This document shows positions 10,908-20,726 of a stretch of 64,000 nt of DNA, piece by piece (position 1 is the stretch's first letter; each line of letters begins with the position of its first letter). The stretch lies in contig CM057454.1 in the NCBI GenBank assembly GCA_016271365.2, positions 701,793,501 to 701,857,500 of the forward strand, written 5' to 3'. The notes below the pieces were generated by a model. The model had not been told where the DNA came from. It did not search any database and worked only from the letters and a program-made list of their open reading frames with translations. The DNA is from Neoceratodus forsteri (lineage: Eukaryota; Chordata; Ceratodontiformes; Ceratodontidae). A program made the translations under genes and the position numbers.

Positions 10908-11279
10908 ATGGCAGGGAAGGTCAGGGGGAAGGAGATAGCATTCAGGAAATATAAGGAAACACAGAAGGAGCAGGACACAGGGCTGTACCAGTTAAGGCAG
11001 AAAGAAGCATTGAGGGATGTCAGAATAGCAAAGGCCCAAACTGAGCAAATGATAGCCAACTTAGTTAAGAAGGGGGAAAAAACCTTATATAGGTACATCA
11101 GGGAGCGCAGAAAGACAAAGGGACAGATAGTGAGGCTAAATAGAATGGATCGTGGGTGGGCAGAGATGGACAGTGAAAAAGCAAGGATACTGAATGAATA
11201 TTTCTGCTTAGTATTCACAAAAGAGGAGGAGGGGGAGGTGCCTAATCCAATTAACAGAAGTACTCTAGATAGGGGTTGA
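10908..11279 (+). pseudogene. CR1-like linker between endonuclease and RT
   Basis: This charged, helical 123-codon stretch corresponds to the linker seen on the minus strand at 63635-63116. Shared landmarks are KYKETQKEQD, IAKAQTE, the VR.LNRM block and EYFCLVFTKEE, the last being the 'yF.svFt' segment that precedes the RT fingers. It has no catalytic residues of its own. A TGA at 11277 cuts it from the RT piece that begins at 11302 in a different frame. Confidence 0.75.
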
Positions 11280-11301
11280 TCCCAGTCCTTTCACAGAAGA
11301 A

Positions 11302-11889
11302 ATGGTTCTGAAAGAACTCCTAAAACTGAAGGTGGACAACGCAATGAGGCCTGACAGAATTCACCCCAGAATTTTAAAAGAATTAAGGGGAGAACTAGTG
11401 AAACCACTGACTACCCATTTTAACAAATCATGGGAGGATGGTGTGGTACCTGAGGACTGGAGGAAGGCAGATATGATTCCCCTTCACAAAAATGGGACCA
11501 AGATAGAAGAAGGAAACTATAGACCTGTCAGTTTGACCTCTGTGGTAAGGAAAGTGATGGAATCACTTCTGAAGGAAAGAATTATTGAGTACCTAGAGGC
11601 CAGTGGGGCACAGGACCCACGGCAGCATGGGTTCACAGTGGGAAGGGCATGTCAGATGAATCTAATTGATTTCTTTGACTGGGTGACCAAAGTAGTAGAC
11701 CAGGGAGAGGCTGGGGACATGGCCTACCTAGACTGTAGCAAGGCATTTGATACAGTCCCAAACAAAAGATTAACAGTCAAATTAACCAGCCTGGGAGTGG
11801 GTCCTAGGGTGGTAGCCTGGTTAAAACATTGGCTGGAGAACAGGACACAGAAGGTAATTGTAAATGGAGTCCACTGTGAAGAAAGATAG
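11302..11889 (+). pseudogene. CR1-like reverse transcriptase, fingers and palm
   Basis: The 195-residue open stretch contains the early RT blocks in order: PDRIHPRILKEL, WR.ADMIPLHKNG, NYRPVSLTS, QHGF (the fingers), and AYLDCSKAFDTVP, where the first catalytic aspartate sits (Y-L-D). The GSVLGP-type block follows after a stop at 11887-11889 (normally Arg; TAG here), in slightly altered form (GSILGPVLFN around 11911-11940). The enzyme would copy LINE RNA onto nicked chromosomal DNA. The stop and a frame change before the FADD box make this copy dead. Confidence 0.85.
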
Positions 11890-11950
11890 GTTACTAGTGG
11901 GGTACTGCAGGGTTCAATATTGGGTCCAGTCCTTTTTAATGTCTTTATAA

Positions 11951-12192
11951 GTGACTGCAGAGGGACTGGAAAGAAAAGTATGCCTCTTTGCAGATGATAC
12001 AAAGATCTGCAACAGAGTTGATACACAAGGAGGTGTGGAAAGGATGAGAAGGGACTTGCCAAGGTTGGAGGAATGGTCAGAAGTATGGCAGCTTGGATTC
12101 AATGCAAAGAAGTGCAAAATAATGCACCTGAAAAACAAAAACCCAGGGGAAGATTACACAATGGGGGGAGGAGGTAGTAACAACAACAACAA
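11951..12192 (+). pseudogene. CR1-like RT, FADD box and start of thumb
   Basis: This continues the RT in a third frame: VCLFADDTKICN holds the paired catalytic aspartates, then the LEEWSEVWQLGFNAKKCKIM thumb block. The frame runs on to 12289, but the residues after about 12192 (a poly-Asn run, then alternating Ala/Leu) belong to the inserted non-LINE sequence and are not homologous to the LINE. Confidence 0.85.
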
Positions 12193-12679
12193 GCATTTGT
12201 CAATGCCAAATGTTGTCACGCTGGCATTGGCATTGGCAGTGGTGGAGATAGAGATGCATAATAGGAATGGCGGTGAAGTATTGAAGTGACACTAACCCCA
12301 CCCCCACCCTGTAGAGAGCGACAGGCATTGGGGTGTGCCTTTGGGTTGTCAGCTATAATGCTCATGCCATTGTACCTCCCCCTACCCTGTAGACACTGAC
12401 AAGTGTCAGGGTGTGCTTTGGATCTTTGGGCATTATACTTACCCCATTCCATAAGGAAATACGCTGACTTGGGTGCAGTATAGGAGTGTGGGGTGAAGTT
12501 TGTGGCCGAACAGTGCAAGACACACCACAATGCCTATCAGTGGCTGCAGGGTGGGTGTGGTGGGGAATGGTGTAAGCATTACATCTGATGATCCCAAGTC
12601 ACAGCCCTGATGCCTGTCAGTCTGTACCGGGTGGGGTGCTACAGTTGGAAACCCTAACACTGTAGGTATGTAGTGGTAG

Positions 12680-14090
12680 TTTCATTCTACATTTTCAACA
12701 TGGGCTGCTTGTCTGGCCACCTCATGAAAAGCAGCACAATCACTTTGTTAGCTGAAAGGTGATTTTGCACAGTGGCTGTGGCATTTGGTGACAGAGGGAC
12801 GAAAACACAGTTTTGGGCAGGATGTGGAGAATGACAACTGTATTGTTCATGAGGAGGAGGAGTAAAAAATGGCAACGCTGAAAATCTGGAGTGGCAATAT
12901 GAAATATTGGTGAAGCAATGAACATGCATACAAACTGCACAGCAGACGTCCGCAACCCAATTATTTGTGGGAGTTTTTTAGGCACATTTTCAACATAGGA
13001 ATTTTGGGACCTCTCCCTATGAACGGTGGTGCTGTAATTTTGTTAATGTGTCCCAAAAGGTGATTTCCCACAGTGAGCATGCCATTGTGCGCCACAGTTG
13101 CAGGAATGCATTTTGGGCGGGCTGTGAAAAATGGCAGCTGTACTATTGATAAGGAGGTGTGCACAAATGCCAGTGGTGAAAATCTGGCATGAAAATATTG
13201 CAAATGTACTAAGTGACAAGGCTGCATGGAAACTGTGCAGCGCATGCTTGCACAACAATCATTTTATGGATTTTTGGCACCAAATTTTCAACGTAGGCAT
13301 TTTAGGACCTCTGCTCATGAACAGTGTCATCGTCATTTCCTCAAACTGCCCCAAAAACTGATTTCGTACAGCGACCGTGCAATTCTGCGCCAGACGTGCA
13401 AAAACACATTTTAGCCAGGATATGTAAAATGACAGCTGTACTGTTCATATGGAGGTGTGGAAAAATGCCAGTTTTGAACATGTGAAGTGAAAATATTACA
13501 ATTGCATGAAGTCACAAGTGTACGTGCAAACTGCGCAATGCACTAATTTTATGGACTTTTGGCCCCAAATTTTCAACATAGGTATTTTAGGACCTCTGCT
13601 AATGAACAGTGTCACTGTCATTTTCATACTGTGTCTCGAACATGGACTTTCCACAGCGACTGCGCTATTCTGCGCCGGAACTGCAAAAACACATTTCGAG
13701 CAGGATGTGAAAAATGACAGCTGTACGGTTCACAAGAAGGTGTGGAAAAATGCCAGTGTTGAACATGTGGCATGAAAATATTGCAAATTTGCTAAGTTAC
13801 AAGTGTGCGTAGTAACTGCACAATGCACGCCCATGAAACAGTCATTTTTTTGATTTTTCCCACCAAATTTGTAACATAGGCTTTTTGAGAGCACCCCTCA
13901 TGAACACTGGCACTGTCGTTGCTTTCCTCACTCCCGAAAGGTGATTCCACACAGTGACTGCGAAATCATCTTTTGGTACCAAATAACGCTATGACAGTGC
14001 AAGAATTCATGAGGAGGGGTCCCAAAAACCCCATGTTGAAAATTTGGTGCCAAAATTCCCAAAAATGCCTCAGATATGCAGCAAAGTTAA
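12680..14090. repeat. tandem array of a ~295-bp unit with internal dyad symmetry
   Basis: The anchor ATTTTCAACATAGG recurs at about 12691, 12986, 13284, 13569 and 13867, giving spacings of 295, 298, 285 and 298 bp. Roughly midway between anchors the reverse-complement arm appears (for example GTTCATATGGAGGTGTGG near 13445, ending in GTTGAAAAT-type sequence). The array is therefore an alternation of direct and inverted arms about every 145 bp. Between arms, ACATTTT..GC.GGATRTG and ATGACAGCTGTACTGTTC-type blocks are conserved. It is not coding. Confidence 0.8.
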
Positions 14091-14378
14091 AAAACCCTTA
14101 TTTATTCCATTATACAGCTTACTGGCATTTCCTCAGTTCGTGGTCAGCCTTGAAGAGTGCAAACGTGTTCCTGGTCCACCGAAGATCATCGCGCTGGACT
14201 CCGGAGGTAAGTATGGGGTGACGGTGTGTGTGTGTGTGGGGAGGTAGGGTGTGCAGTGGGTGGGTATGGGTGGTGGGTAGGGAGACTATGAGGGACCGTT
14301 TTTGTGTTACAGGGTGAAGAGAAAAACAAAAGACATTGCGGGACAGTTTTTTTCCCCTCTGGATTTAGCACACTGGAG

Positions 14379-14680
14379 TGGGCTCCCAGCGTGTCACCTA
14401 ACTGTTTGGGGGGTGTTGCTGCAGTCGACGGGAGATTGGGCACCCTCTTCGGCACACAACATGGGGGGTGTTAATTTATGCCAATGGAGATTGGGCACCC
14501 CCACTCGGCACACAAGGAATGCGGGGGGGCAAGAGCCGAGGGGGATTGGGCACCCCCTCAGCATATAACACATGGGAGGAGTGCTTTATGCCGATGGGGA
14601 GTGGGATCCCCCGTCAGCACATAGTGGGGCCATGGTAAAGCCTGCAGGGATTGGGCACCCTGAAGTCGGCAGTTGTGCCA
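14379..14680. repeat. 55-bp tandem repeat, about 5-6 units
   Basis: The core GATTGGGCACCC (with variants) starts at about 14379, 14434, 14489, 14544, 14599 and 14649. Spacing is exactly 55 bp for four steps and 50 for the last. Each unit also carries a TCGGCACA..AACA block and a TTTATGCCGATGGGG-type block. It lies in the insertion that splits the CR1-like LINE. Confidence 0.75.
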
Positions 14681-14934
14681 CCTATTATATATTAATGTAT
14701 GCGCTGAGCGACATCGGGAGGTCCGCTGTGTCGGACGAGCTTTGCTCGGATTGCAGCGGCCCTTTCCTTAAATGTGCTAGCCACATTATGTATGCATGGT
14801 ATGGGGCTGGCATGCAGGCTGATTAGGGAATGAGGGATGCTCCTACTGATGCATGTCCTGCATTTGCCCGACAGTGACCACGCCCCCAAATCTCCACTGC
14901 CACAAGATGTTGGCTGTGCAAGCGCCTCAACATA

Positions 14935-15645
14935 CAAATGGAAAGGGACCTAGGGATAATCATATCAGATGACCTTAAGGATAGCAAGCAATGTAAGAAG
15001 GCAGTAGGGAGGGCTGGGGGGATACTGGGATGTATAGGGAAAGGCATCACCAGCAGAAAATAAGAAGTTGTTATCCCTCTGTACAGACAGTTGGTGAGAC
15101 CCCATCTGGAGTACTGCATCCAGTTCTGGAGACCCCATCTCGGCAAGGACATAGACAGGATAGAGGCAGTCTAGAGGAAGGCAACTAAAATGGTGCAGGG
15201 TCTGCAAGAGAAGTCATATGAGGAGAGACTAAAGGTGCTTAATATGTATACCCTTGAGGAAAGGAGAGAGAGGGGGGACATGATAGAAACTTTTAAGTAC
15301 CTCAGTGGAATCAACAAAGTTCAAGAGGGTAGCATCTTTCAGAAAAAGATATGCAAGAACAAGGGGACACAATCTGAAGATGGGGGTTCAGGGAATGTGA
15401 GGAAGTATTTTTCACAGAGAGTGGTGGATGCATGGAACAGCCTTCCTGAGGAGGTTGTGGGGTCTAAAACTGTGGGAGAATTCAAGAATGCATGGGACAG
15501 ACATAAGGCAATTTTTGTGGGGGTAGGAAGAACTAGGCTGTTAGTTAACAAGGATCTGCAGCTTATCCTGTAGGTAGGGAAATGGGAAGACTAGGTGGGC
15601 CAAGTGGTCCTTATCTGCCGTCAAAGTCTGTTTCTATGTTTCTAA
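14935..15645 (+). mobile_element. CR1-like LINE, 3' end (right half of the split copy)
   Basis: This takes up the LINE where the left half stopped at 12192. It includes the thumb region ([18 protein letters not shown] translation around 15090-15130) and the open frame 15190-15573, with MVQGLQEKSYEERLKVLNMY, VVDAWNSLPEEVV and FKNAWDRHKAI (the normal C-terminal end). The 3' UTR and tail follow, with GTGGGCCAAGTGGTCCTTAT (about 15594-15613) and CTGCCGTCAAAGTCTGTTTC. A stop interrupts the frame near 15062. The tail sequence is shared with the copies at 1.6, 6.5 and 61.6 kb and defines this LINE family. Confidence 0.85.
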
Positions 15646-15710
15646 CCCCCCATCCTTTGAGCTTTAAGGAAAGCCAGTTACATTTACTCTTAATCATGAA
15701 ATATAAACAG

Positions 15711-15732
15711 TATATATATATATATATATATA
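15711..15732. repeat. (TA)n microsatellite
   Basis: About 11 TA units sit beside the outer end of the large modular repeat that starts near 15740. Confidence 0.9.
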
Positions 15733-16309
15733 GTTATATATTGTAGTGGCGCAGTCGCACCACTATAGTTAGGGTTGATCGGCCACTTACATACTAAAGT
15801 CAAAAGTTTGGACATTAATAACTTTGGACCCGTTCAATGGATTTGCCTGAAATTTGGTACACGCGTTGGGGTGCACTAGATCTCTTGATTTGCCAAATTG
15901 TGTTTGTGTTGGAGTGCTGGTCTTCGTGTACGAAAGCGCTGAAAAATGAAAAATGATCCATTTTTGAAGGCTCCTTTTGGCATTCTTAACGTGGTCCTGC
16001 ATGGCCATCATGTGGTGTGCTGCTCTGCAGTATGGCTTGTTTGAAAGAGCTTTTGTGGCTGAACATGCCACTTTTTGTTTGGTGAAAAAATATTAAGGCA
16101 TTCAAAAGTTATGGCACTTTTAAGTTCCCATTATAAGTCAATGGGAAAATGTATATGTATATCTTGCAATCAAAGAATGGGGGTTCTGGCCATCTGGTCT
16201 CACCTGGCGATCAGAAAATTTGCAGCCTCGTGGTTCAAGAATCTTTGTTCCTGAGGAATTTTCAAAATTCTTTGACTGCGAGGTCCGCCATCTTGTTTTT
16301 AGTTTTCCA

Positions 16310-17095
16310 ATCACACAAACATAAATATCTCGGCTCAGGTGTCACTTCTGAAGTAAAACTTCGATGGGTTTTACTCAGGGGACTCTGATTTATCAAGCCA
16401 TGGCTTTGGTTCCATCCAAGTTGGTCAACAAATAGAGTTATAAGCTTTTAAAATCTTAATTCGTGGCTTGCTAACGATCTTTGATCACGAGCCTGCAAAT
16501 TCTTTGATCGTGTGATTCTTTGATCGTGATCTTGCATTGTGAACTAAAACACTAATATCTCGGCTCAGGGGTGGGCTAGGGACACAAATGAGGGCTTGTT
16601 TTGCACAGGAGGGTCCGTTCTGTCAAACCATGTCATTCGTTTGGTTCAGATCGGTGAATAAATTGTGTTTCATCCTTTTTTTAATTCTTTGATCGTGAGC
16701 CTGCAAATTCTTTGATCATGAGGCTGCAAATTCTTTGATTGTGAGATTCTTTGGCCGCAATCTTGCATCGTGAGAGAGGGACAAAATGGCCCAATTTAAA
16801 ATTAAATTTTCTTATCTCAGGGGTGTCCAAGGAAGTCAAATGAGAATGGGTTTTACTAAGGGGGCTTCGTTCTGTTGAACCATTGCAGTGGTTTACTGCA
16901 ATTGCTTCTATTTTTTTGAATTATAAAACTTTTTATTCTTTGTTTGTGAGCCTGAAAATTCTTTGATCATGAGGCTGCAAATTCTTTGATCATGAGATTC
17001 TTTGACCATGATCTTTGATCGCAAAATAGGGACAAGATGGCCAGATTTCTTATAATGGAATAGATAGGGAAAAGTTGCCAATCTTTGATATTGAA
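16310..17095. repeat. three diverged ~245-bp tandem units
   Basis: Each unit begins with ATATCTCGGCTCAGG or a variant (about 16325, 16556, 16810). It then has a GTTTTACTCAGGGG/GTTTTGCACAGGAGGG-type block and ends in several copies of AATTCTTTGATCGTGAGCCT. The short ATTCTTTGATCRTGAG motif is itself repeated three or four times per unit. Confidence 0.6.
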
Positions 17096-17516
17096 TATCT
17101 CAGAAATGGTTTGGTCTTTTTACTTGAAATTTGGAGGGAAGAAATGCAACATCCCACAGATGTGCCTTTTAGTGGATTGGTCAAAAAATATTACAGGGCG
17201 GCAAAGTTACAATACTATAAATGTGGCACTTTTTCCCATAGGATAACATTACGGCGTTCACCATATTACAGGAATTCTTTGCCGCTCTGCTGGAAAATAA
17301 CGGTTTGGTCTTTCGGGCTGAAATTTGGAGAGAAGAAAGTCAGCATCCTACAAATGTGCCTTTTGGTGGTTTGGAGAAAAAATATTACAGGGTGGCAAAG
17401 TGACAGCACTCTGAAGTTGATGATTTGTCCCATAGGATAACATTATGGAGTCCGTCGTGTCTTTCAGGGCCCGTATCTCAGAAACAGTGCGAGTTATGGA
17501 CTTTTTGTCAAAAAAA

Positions 17517-17547
17517 TGCTTAGCCCCCTCAAACAGGGGGCTAAGCA
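17517..17547. repeat. perfect 13-bp hairpin with 5-nt loop
   Basis: TGCTTAGCCCCCT (17517-17529), loop CAAAC, AGGGGGCTAAGCA (17535-17547), flanked by A runs. It resembles a terminator hairpin, but sits in vertebrate non-coding repeat. The homologous place in copy 2 (about 48390) has lost the perfect pairing. Confidence 0.85.
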
Positions 17548-17754
17548 AAAAACTAGCCAGGAAAGTAACAATTCATACAAAATTTTATTTTTTTCCGTCA
17601 TACGGTTCCTGAGATATAAGCAATTTAGTATTACAAGTCATACTTTTCTGCTCTGAAGTCAATTATAATGCATATATTCTTTGTTTTCCATTAGTTTTTT
17701 CAATGCAGTTTTTGGGGAAAAGAAGGGTGTGCCCTTTTGTTACTGTGACAGCCA

Positions 17755-18260
17755 GTTGCGCTTCTGTTACCATTTGAATTACCATTCCTGTCTACACCAC
17801 CGTGTGCATAACGGTTTGTGTTTTCATATGCGCTTGCATTTCTGTTTCTGTTGTCTTTACTGTTGCTGTTACTGTTACCATTTATGTTTACTATTGTGGT
17901 ACCATGACCTTATGTGTAACAGTTTGCGTTTTCATATGCGCTTGTGTTTCTGTCTTTATTGGCTTTATTATTGCTGTTACCATAACCATTTGCATTTACA
18001 ACTGTGGTTCCGTGAGTGTGTGCGTTACGGTTTGCGTTTTTGTTGAAAAAGTGCTTGCATTTCTGTTTACTTGGGTGTTATTGTTGGTGTTACTGTTACC
18101 ATTTGCATTTAAAATTGTGGTACCACAAATGTGTGTGTTACCAGTTGCATTCTGTATGCACTTCTGTTTGATGTCTCTGTTTATGTAACTGTTTGGTTCG
18201 GCATCACTTTACGCTTGAGGTTCTATTAACATTTGCTTTGCCATGTGAATTACTGCTGCC
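17755..18260 (-). repeat. hexamer-phased minisatellite, ~108-120 bp period, copy 1
   Basis: Blocks such as GTTACCATTTGCATTTA recur at about 17767, 17875, 17983 and 18096. Between them every sixth base position repeats a GTTNNN-type pattern (complement NNNAAC), so the array is built of hexamers of the form NNNAAY. It is the reverse complement of the array at 47440-48180. Apparent long open frames here result from the 6-bp phase and do not indicate a protein. Confidence 0.75.
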
Positions 18261-18369
18261 ACTTGCATTTGCTTTGCAGTTCCTGTCACTGTGTAACAAG
18301 ACAGCACATGTCGGGCCCCACGCTGCCACCACTGCATTCCTTTCATTATTTATCATCCTCATTCTCAAA

Positions 18370-18726
18370 AAGAAGGTAAATTAGAGGCAAAAAACTCCAT
18401 TTAATTCCTCAGTTAGGGTTGTTCCACAGTAAAAAAAAGCTAGGAAATTCAGGGTTAGGTTGAAAGTCCCTCAGCCCCCAGCTCACCTCAACCAGCACGG
18501 GTTTGCGCTAGTCGCTAGTCCTAACTCCTCACCCCATTCTCCTATACCTCAGCTTTACACATGTGATGGGGTGACAGTTAGGGCTGACAACACCAACGCA
18601 CTCCCCAATGCCAGTTGGGGTGGGCTGGGGGTCCATGGGGCTTTCAACCCCAACCCCAAATTTCCTAGCTTTTTTTTTGCTGTGGAACAACCCTAACTGA
18701 TGCATTAAATTGAGTTTTTTTGTCTC

Positions 18727-18730
<4 letters not shown>
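18370..18730. repeat. palindromic end module with ~60-bp arms, copy 1
   Basis: The left arm runs from AAATTAGAGGCAAAAAACTC through AGTTAGGGTTGTTCCACAG to AAGCTAGGAAATTCAGGG. The right arm is its complement: AAATTTCCTAGCTTTTTT, CTGTGGAACAACCCTAAC, then TTTTTGTCTCTATTA. The interior of about 200 bp is C-rich. A homologous module lies at 46975-47310 next to the other minisatellite array. Confidence 0.75.

Positions 18731-18768
<38 letters not shown>
18729..18768. repeat. (TA)n microsatellite
   Basis: About 19 TA units directly abut the palindromic module. The homologous palindrome at 46975 also abuts a TA tract, so the tract is probably linked to the element end. Confidence 0.9.
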
Positions 18769-18770
<2 letters not shown>

Positions 18771-18789
18771 AATTGGAGACAAACATTTT

Positions 18790-20438
18790 TATTTATTTAT
18801 TTATTGAAAAGTTTCACCAGGAGAATTACACTGAGCAACAGGATGTTCATCTCACGGTATGTCCTGGGGAAATGGGAGAGGGAGCAATTACATAGTACAA
18901 CAGTAAACATAACACAGGAAAAAAATCACCATTCACTGTACATAGCCAAACAAATGAGATAACAAGCTGTAGAATATTTACATATCACAAGAGGGGTGGG
19001 CGCAGGAAGGGTAGAGTGCTAGGATGCAGGAGAGTTTAGGACAGTGGAGACAGTTAATTGGTCCTACTGGAGGGAGAGGGAGAAATAGACCCTCAGCAGA
19101 GACCAGAGGGACTAGGTTCAATTGCAGTATGTCACTAGATGGTTTGTTAAGGATGTAGAGAGAGAGAGAGAGAGAGAGAGAGAATTGACTGAGGAGGAGT
19201 ATCGGATTTGGGATGGCAGTTGATTCCAAAGTTTAGGTAGTCGATGGGATCACAAAGCAATAACTACATGAAGCACTGTTAGTTAAATAATGTTTTTTTT
19301 CATCTCCAGAATGACAAAACAGTAATTTATAAAATATGTAGAGAAATATCTATGTGAAAAGATAGGTTCTTGATAGTGGTCCTTAAAAATGAATGGTGAA
19401 ATTCCTTCTATACAGTATATTAATATAGGTGTTTCTCAGCTTCTTAACTCGTACTCAGGTTACACATACACTGTAGACCGATCTTCAAACACTGCCACAT
19501 TTTGACATGCCAGTACTGTATACAGAACATATCATGTTTCTCCCTGAAAGTGTAAATTTATTTTCCTCATATTGGTATCTGCATCTGATTTGATGTCTTC
19601 TATCAGGCCAACTACCCCGTCTCCTTTGATCAGTTCTCAAACTTATCACAGTGGATTACACATCTCCATCCAGCCATTTGTACAATACATGAGGGAGACC
19701 ATCCTAGACATTAACTTACACACACTTCTCAATGCTATGCCCCCCCAAAAAAAACATGCATAGCACAAAAATAAATTAAGAACATGATGCTTGAATTTTG
19801 AAAGATCTGTGCTTAGTGTCAAATGGTGAAGTGGCTGAAATGCGCTAGTCACCAGTCCAGAATGAATTGAAAGACATTTTTCAATAGTAGTATCCCTCAA
19901 TTGCCCCAATATCAGGTGTTACTACTAATGGAGGTTATTTTAGTCATATTGAAATAAGGACAACTGCAAGGCAGCCAGTCATCCATTGGACTTATCAAGC
20001 ACTATCAATGTCACTGGACTGTATTAGTTTTACAAATATATTATGGTTGCTAACTGAGGGAAGGAGCTGAGGTTGTTAATAGCTGATGGGTATATTAGTG
20101 TATCATGGTGTGGGTAATTTATTGAATATAGGTAATGTGAGCTTTGAGACTTGGTGGCATTGGGTGCTTAAGATTTAGAGTGCTGGGAGAATAGTCTTGT
20201 ATTATATATTTTCAAGATGATGCGACAACAGTTATAAATAAACTGTTTACCTTATCAGTAGGATATTGAGAGGTTTGGGGTTCAAAGTTTAGGGGATCTC
20301 AACATTGTATACAGAACAGCGCTCAAATAGACATCTACTTTTTTTTTTAATTCCATGCTCATCTGATCACTAAGTCCACACAAATATTTAAAAAAATAAG
20401 AAACCAGTTCTGATTTACTGTATATTATCTATCTATCT

Positions 20439-20440
<2 letters not shown>
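18790..20440. other. unclassified interval with an AG microsatellite
   Basis: The start (18790-18810, TTTATTTATTTATTTATTG) could be the minus-strand AATAAA-rich tail of a retroelement, with the following 400 bp as its UTR. (AG)n at 19157-19183 is clear. From 19200 to 20440 I see no protein motif, terminal repeats or RNA gene. Confidence 0.35.

Positions 20441-20441
<1 letters not shown>

Positions 20442-20506
<65 letters not shown>
20442..20506. repeat. (TA)n microsatellite
   Basis: About 32 TA units, preceded by ATCT repeats and followed by GTATGTATATAA. It lies just outside the 20.7-22.5 kb inverted repeat. Confidence 0.95.
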
Positions 20507-20514
<8 letters not shown>

Positions 20515-20726
20515 ATAAGCCCCAATATTCAGAAGTGCGCCTAGCAAAGATGCATGTGGTGGGGCAGTGCAACTCAGTGATATGTTCAAAAGAGATGAGC
20601 CATGTTGCATCTCCTATAAATATATCAGGTAATGTGCACTGTGTAAATACAGTGTGCTGGTGCATCTCTGCCAAACAGGGCTAAATACCAGAAATGGGAC
20701 CTGCACCAGAGCAACAGAGTTACATT

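Larger units (their letters stand above)
10250..12192 (+). mobile_element. CR1-like LINE, endonuclease and RT part (left half of a split copy)
   Basis: In order this segment carries the endonuclease C-terminal half, a lysine/glutamate-rich linker and the RT through its FADD box. It has the same order and near-identical blocks as the minus-strand copy at 61.5-64 kb. The segment ends within a stretch of AAC repeats (12171-12191). The missing 3' part resumes at 14935 with GGAAAGGGACCTAGGGATAA, which in the uninterrupted copy follows the AAC stretch directly. The LINE is therefore one copy split by about 2.7 kb. The first part of the endonuclease is absent, so the copy is 5'-truncated or degraded there. 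Confidence 0.85.
12193..14934. mobile_element. 2.7-kb non-coding insertion that splits a CR1-like LINE
   Basis: The limits are set by comparison with the uninterrupted LINE at 62.3 kb. Inside are: a lead segment with short GGCATTGG repeats (12193-12660), an array of alternating inverted repeats (12680-14090), a transition segment with GGTAAGTATGGGGTGACGG around 14206-14224, a 55-bp tandem repeat (14379-14680), and a CG-containing right end (14680-14934). No open frame of interest and no transposase motif are visible. I find neither clean terminal inverted repeats nor an unambiguous target duplication, because the insertion point lies in AAC repeats. The same module order recurs near 37.6-38.7 kb and 41.9-42.5 kb. 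Confidence 0.65.
15740..18730 (-). repeat. large non-coding modular repeat, copy 1
   Basis: From its outer end inward, this ~3-kb unit contains a small terminal palindrome TAGTGGCGCAGTCGCACC (15745-15762), about 550 bp with CCCATTATAAGTCAATGGG, tandem ~245-bp units, a perfect hairpin, the CTGAGATATAAGCAATTTAG segment (about 17611-17630), a minisatellite and a 360-bp palindrome. The reverse complement of the CTGAGATATAAGCAATTTAG, CCCATTATAAGTC and minisatellite segments occurs in the same order at 46975-49220, so the two loci are inverted copies of one family. No protein similarity is visible. TA microsatellites flank both sides. I cannot assign it to a known transposon class. Confidence 0.6.

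Noticed and set aside
14206..14240. A host-gene exon suggested by GGTAAGTATGG and CTTACC-type junctions, also at 38.2-38.3 and 30.1 kb
   Set aside because: The enclosed sequences differ between copies, lack a shared open frame, and belong to the repeated foldback module.
12680..14680. CRISPR-like regular repeats
   Set aside because: The DNA is eukaryotic, units are long and diverged, and there are no short identical repeats with unique spacers of constant size.
17681..18188. Overlapping 121- and 128-codon open frames with alternating Cys/Val/Tyr
   Set aside because: These are the complement-strand effect of the same hexamer repeat.
20425..20674. Open frames encoding Tyr-Ile repeats
   Set aside because: They are translations of the TA microsatellite.
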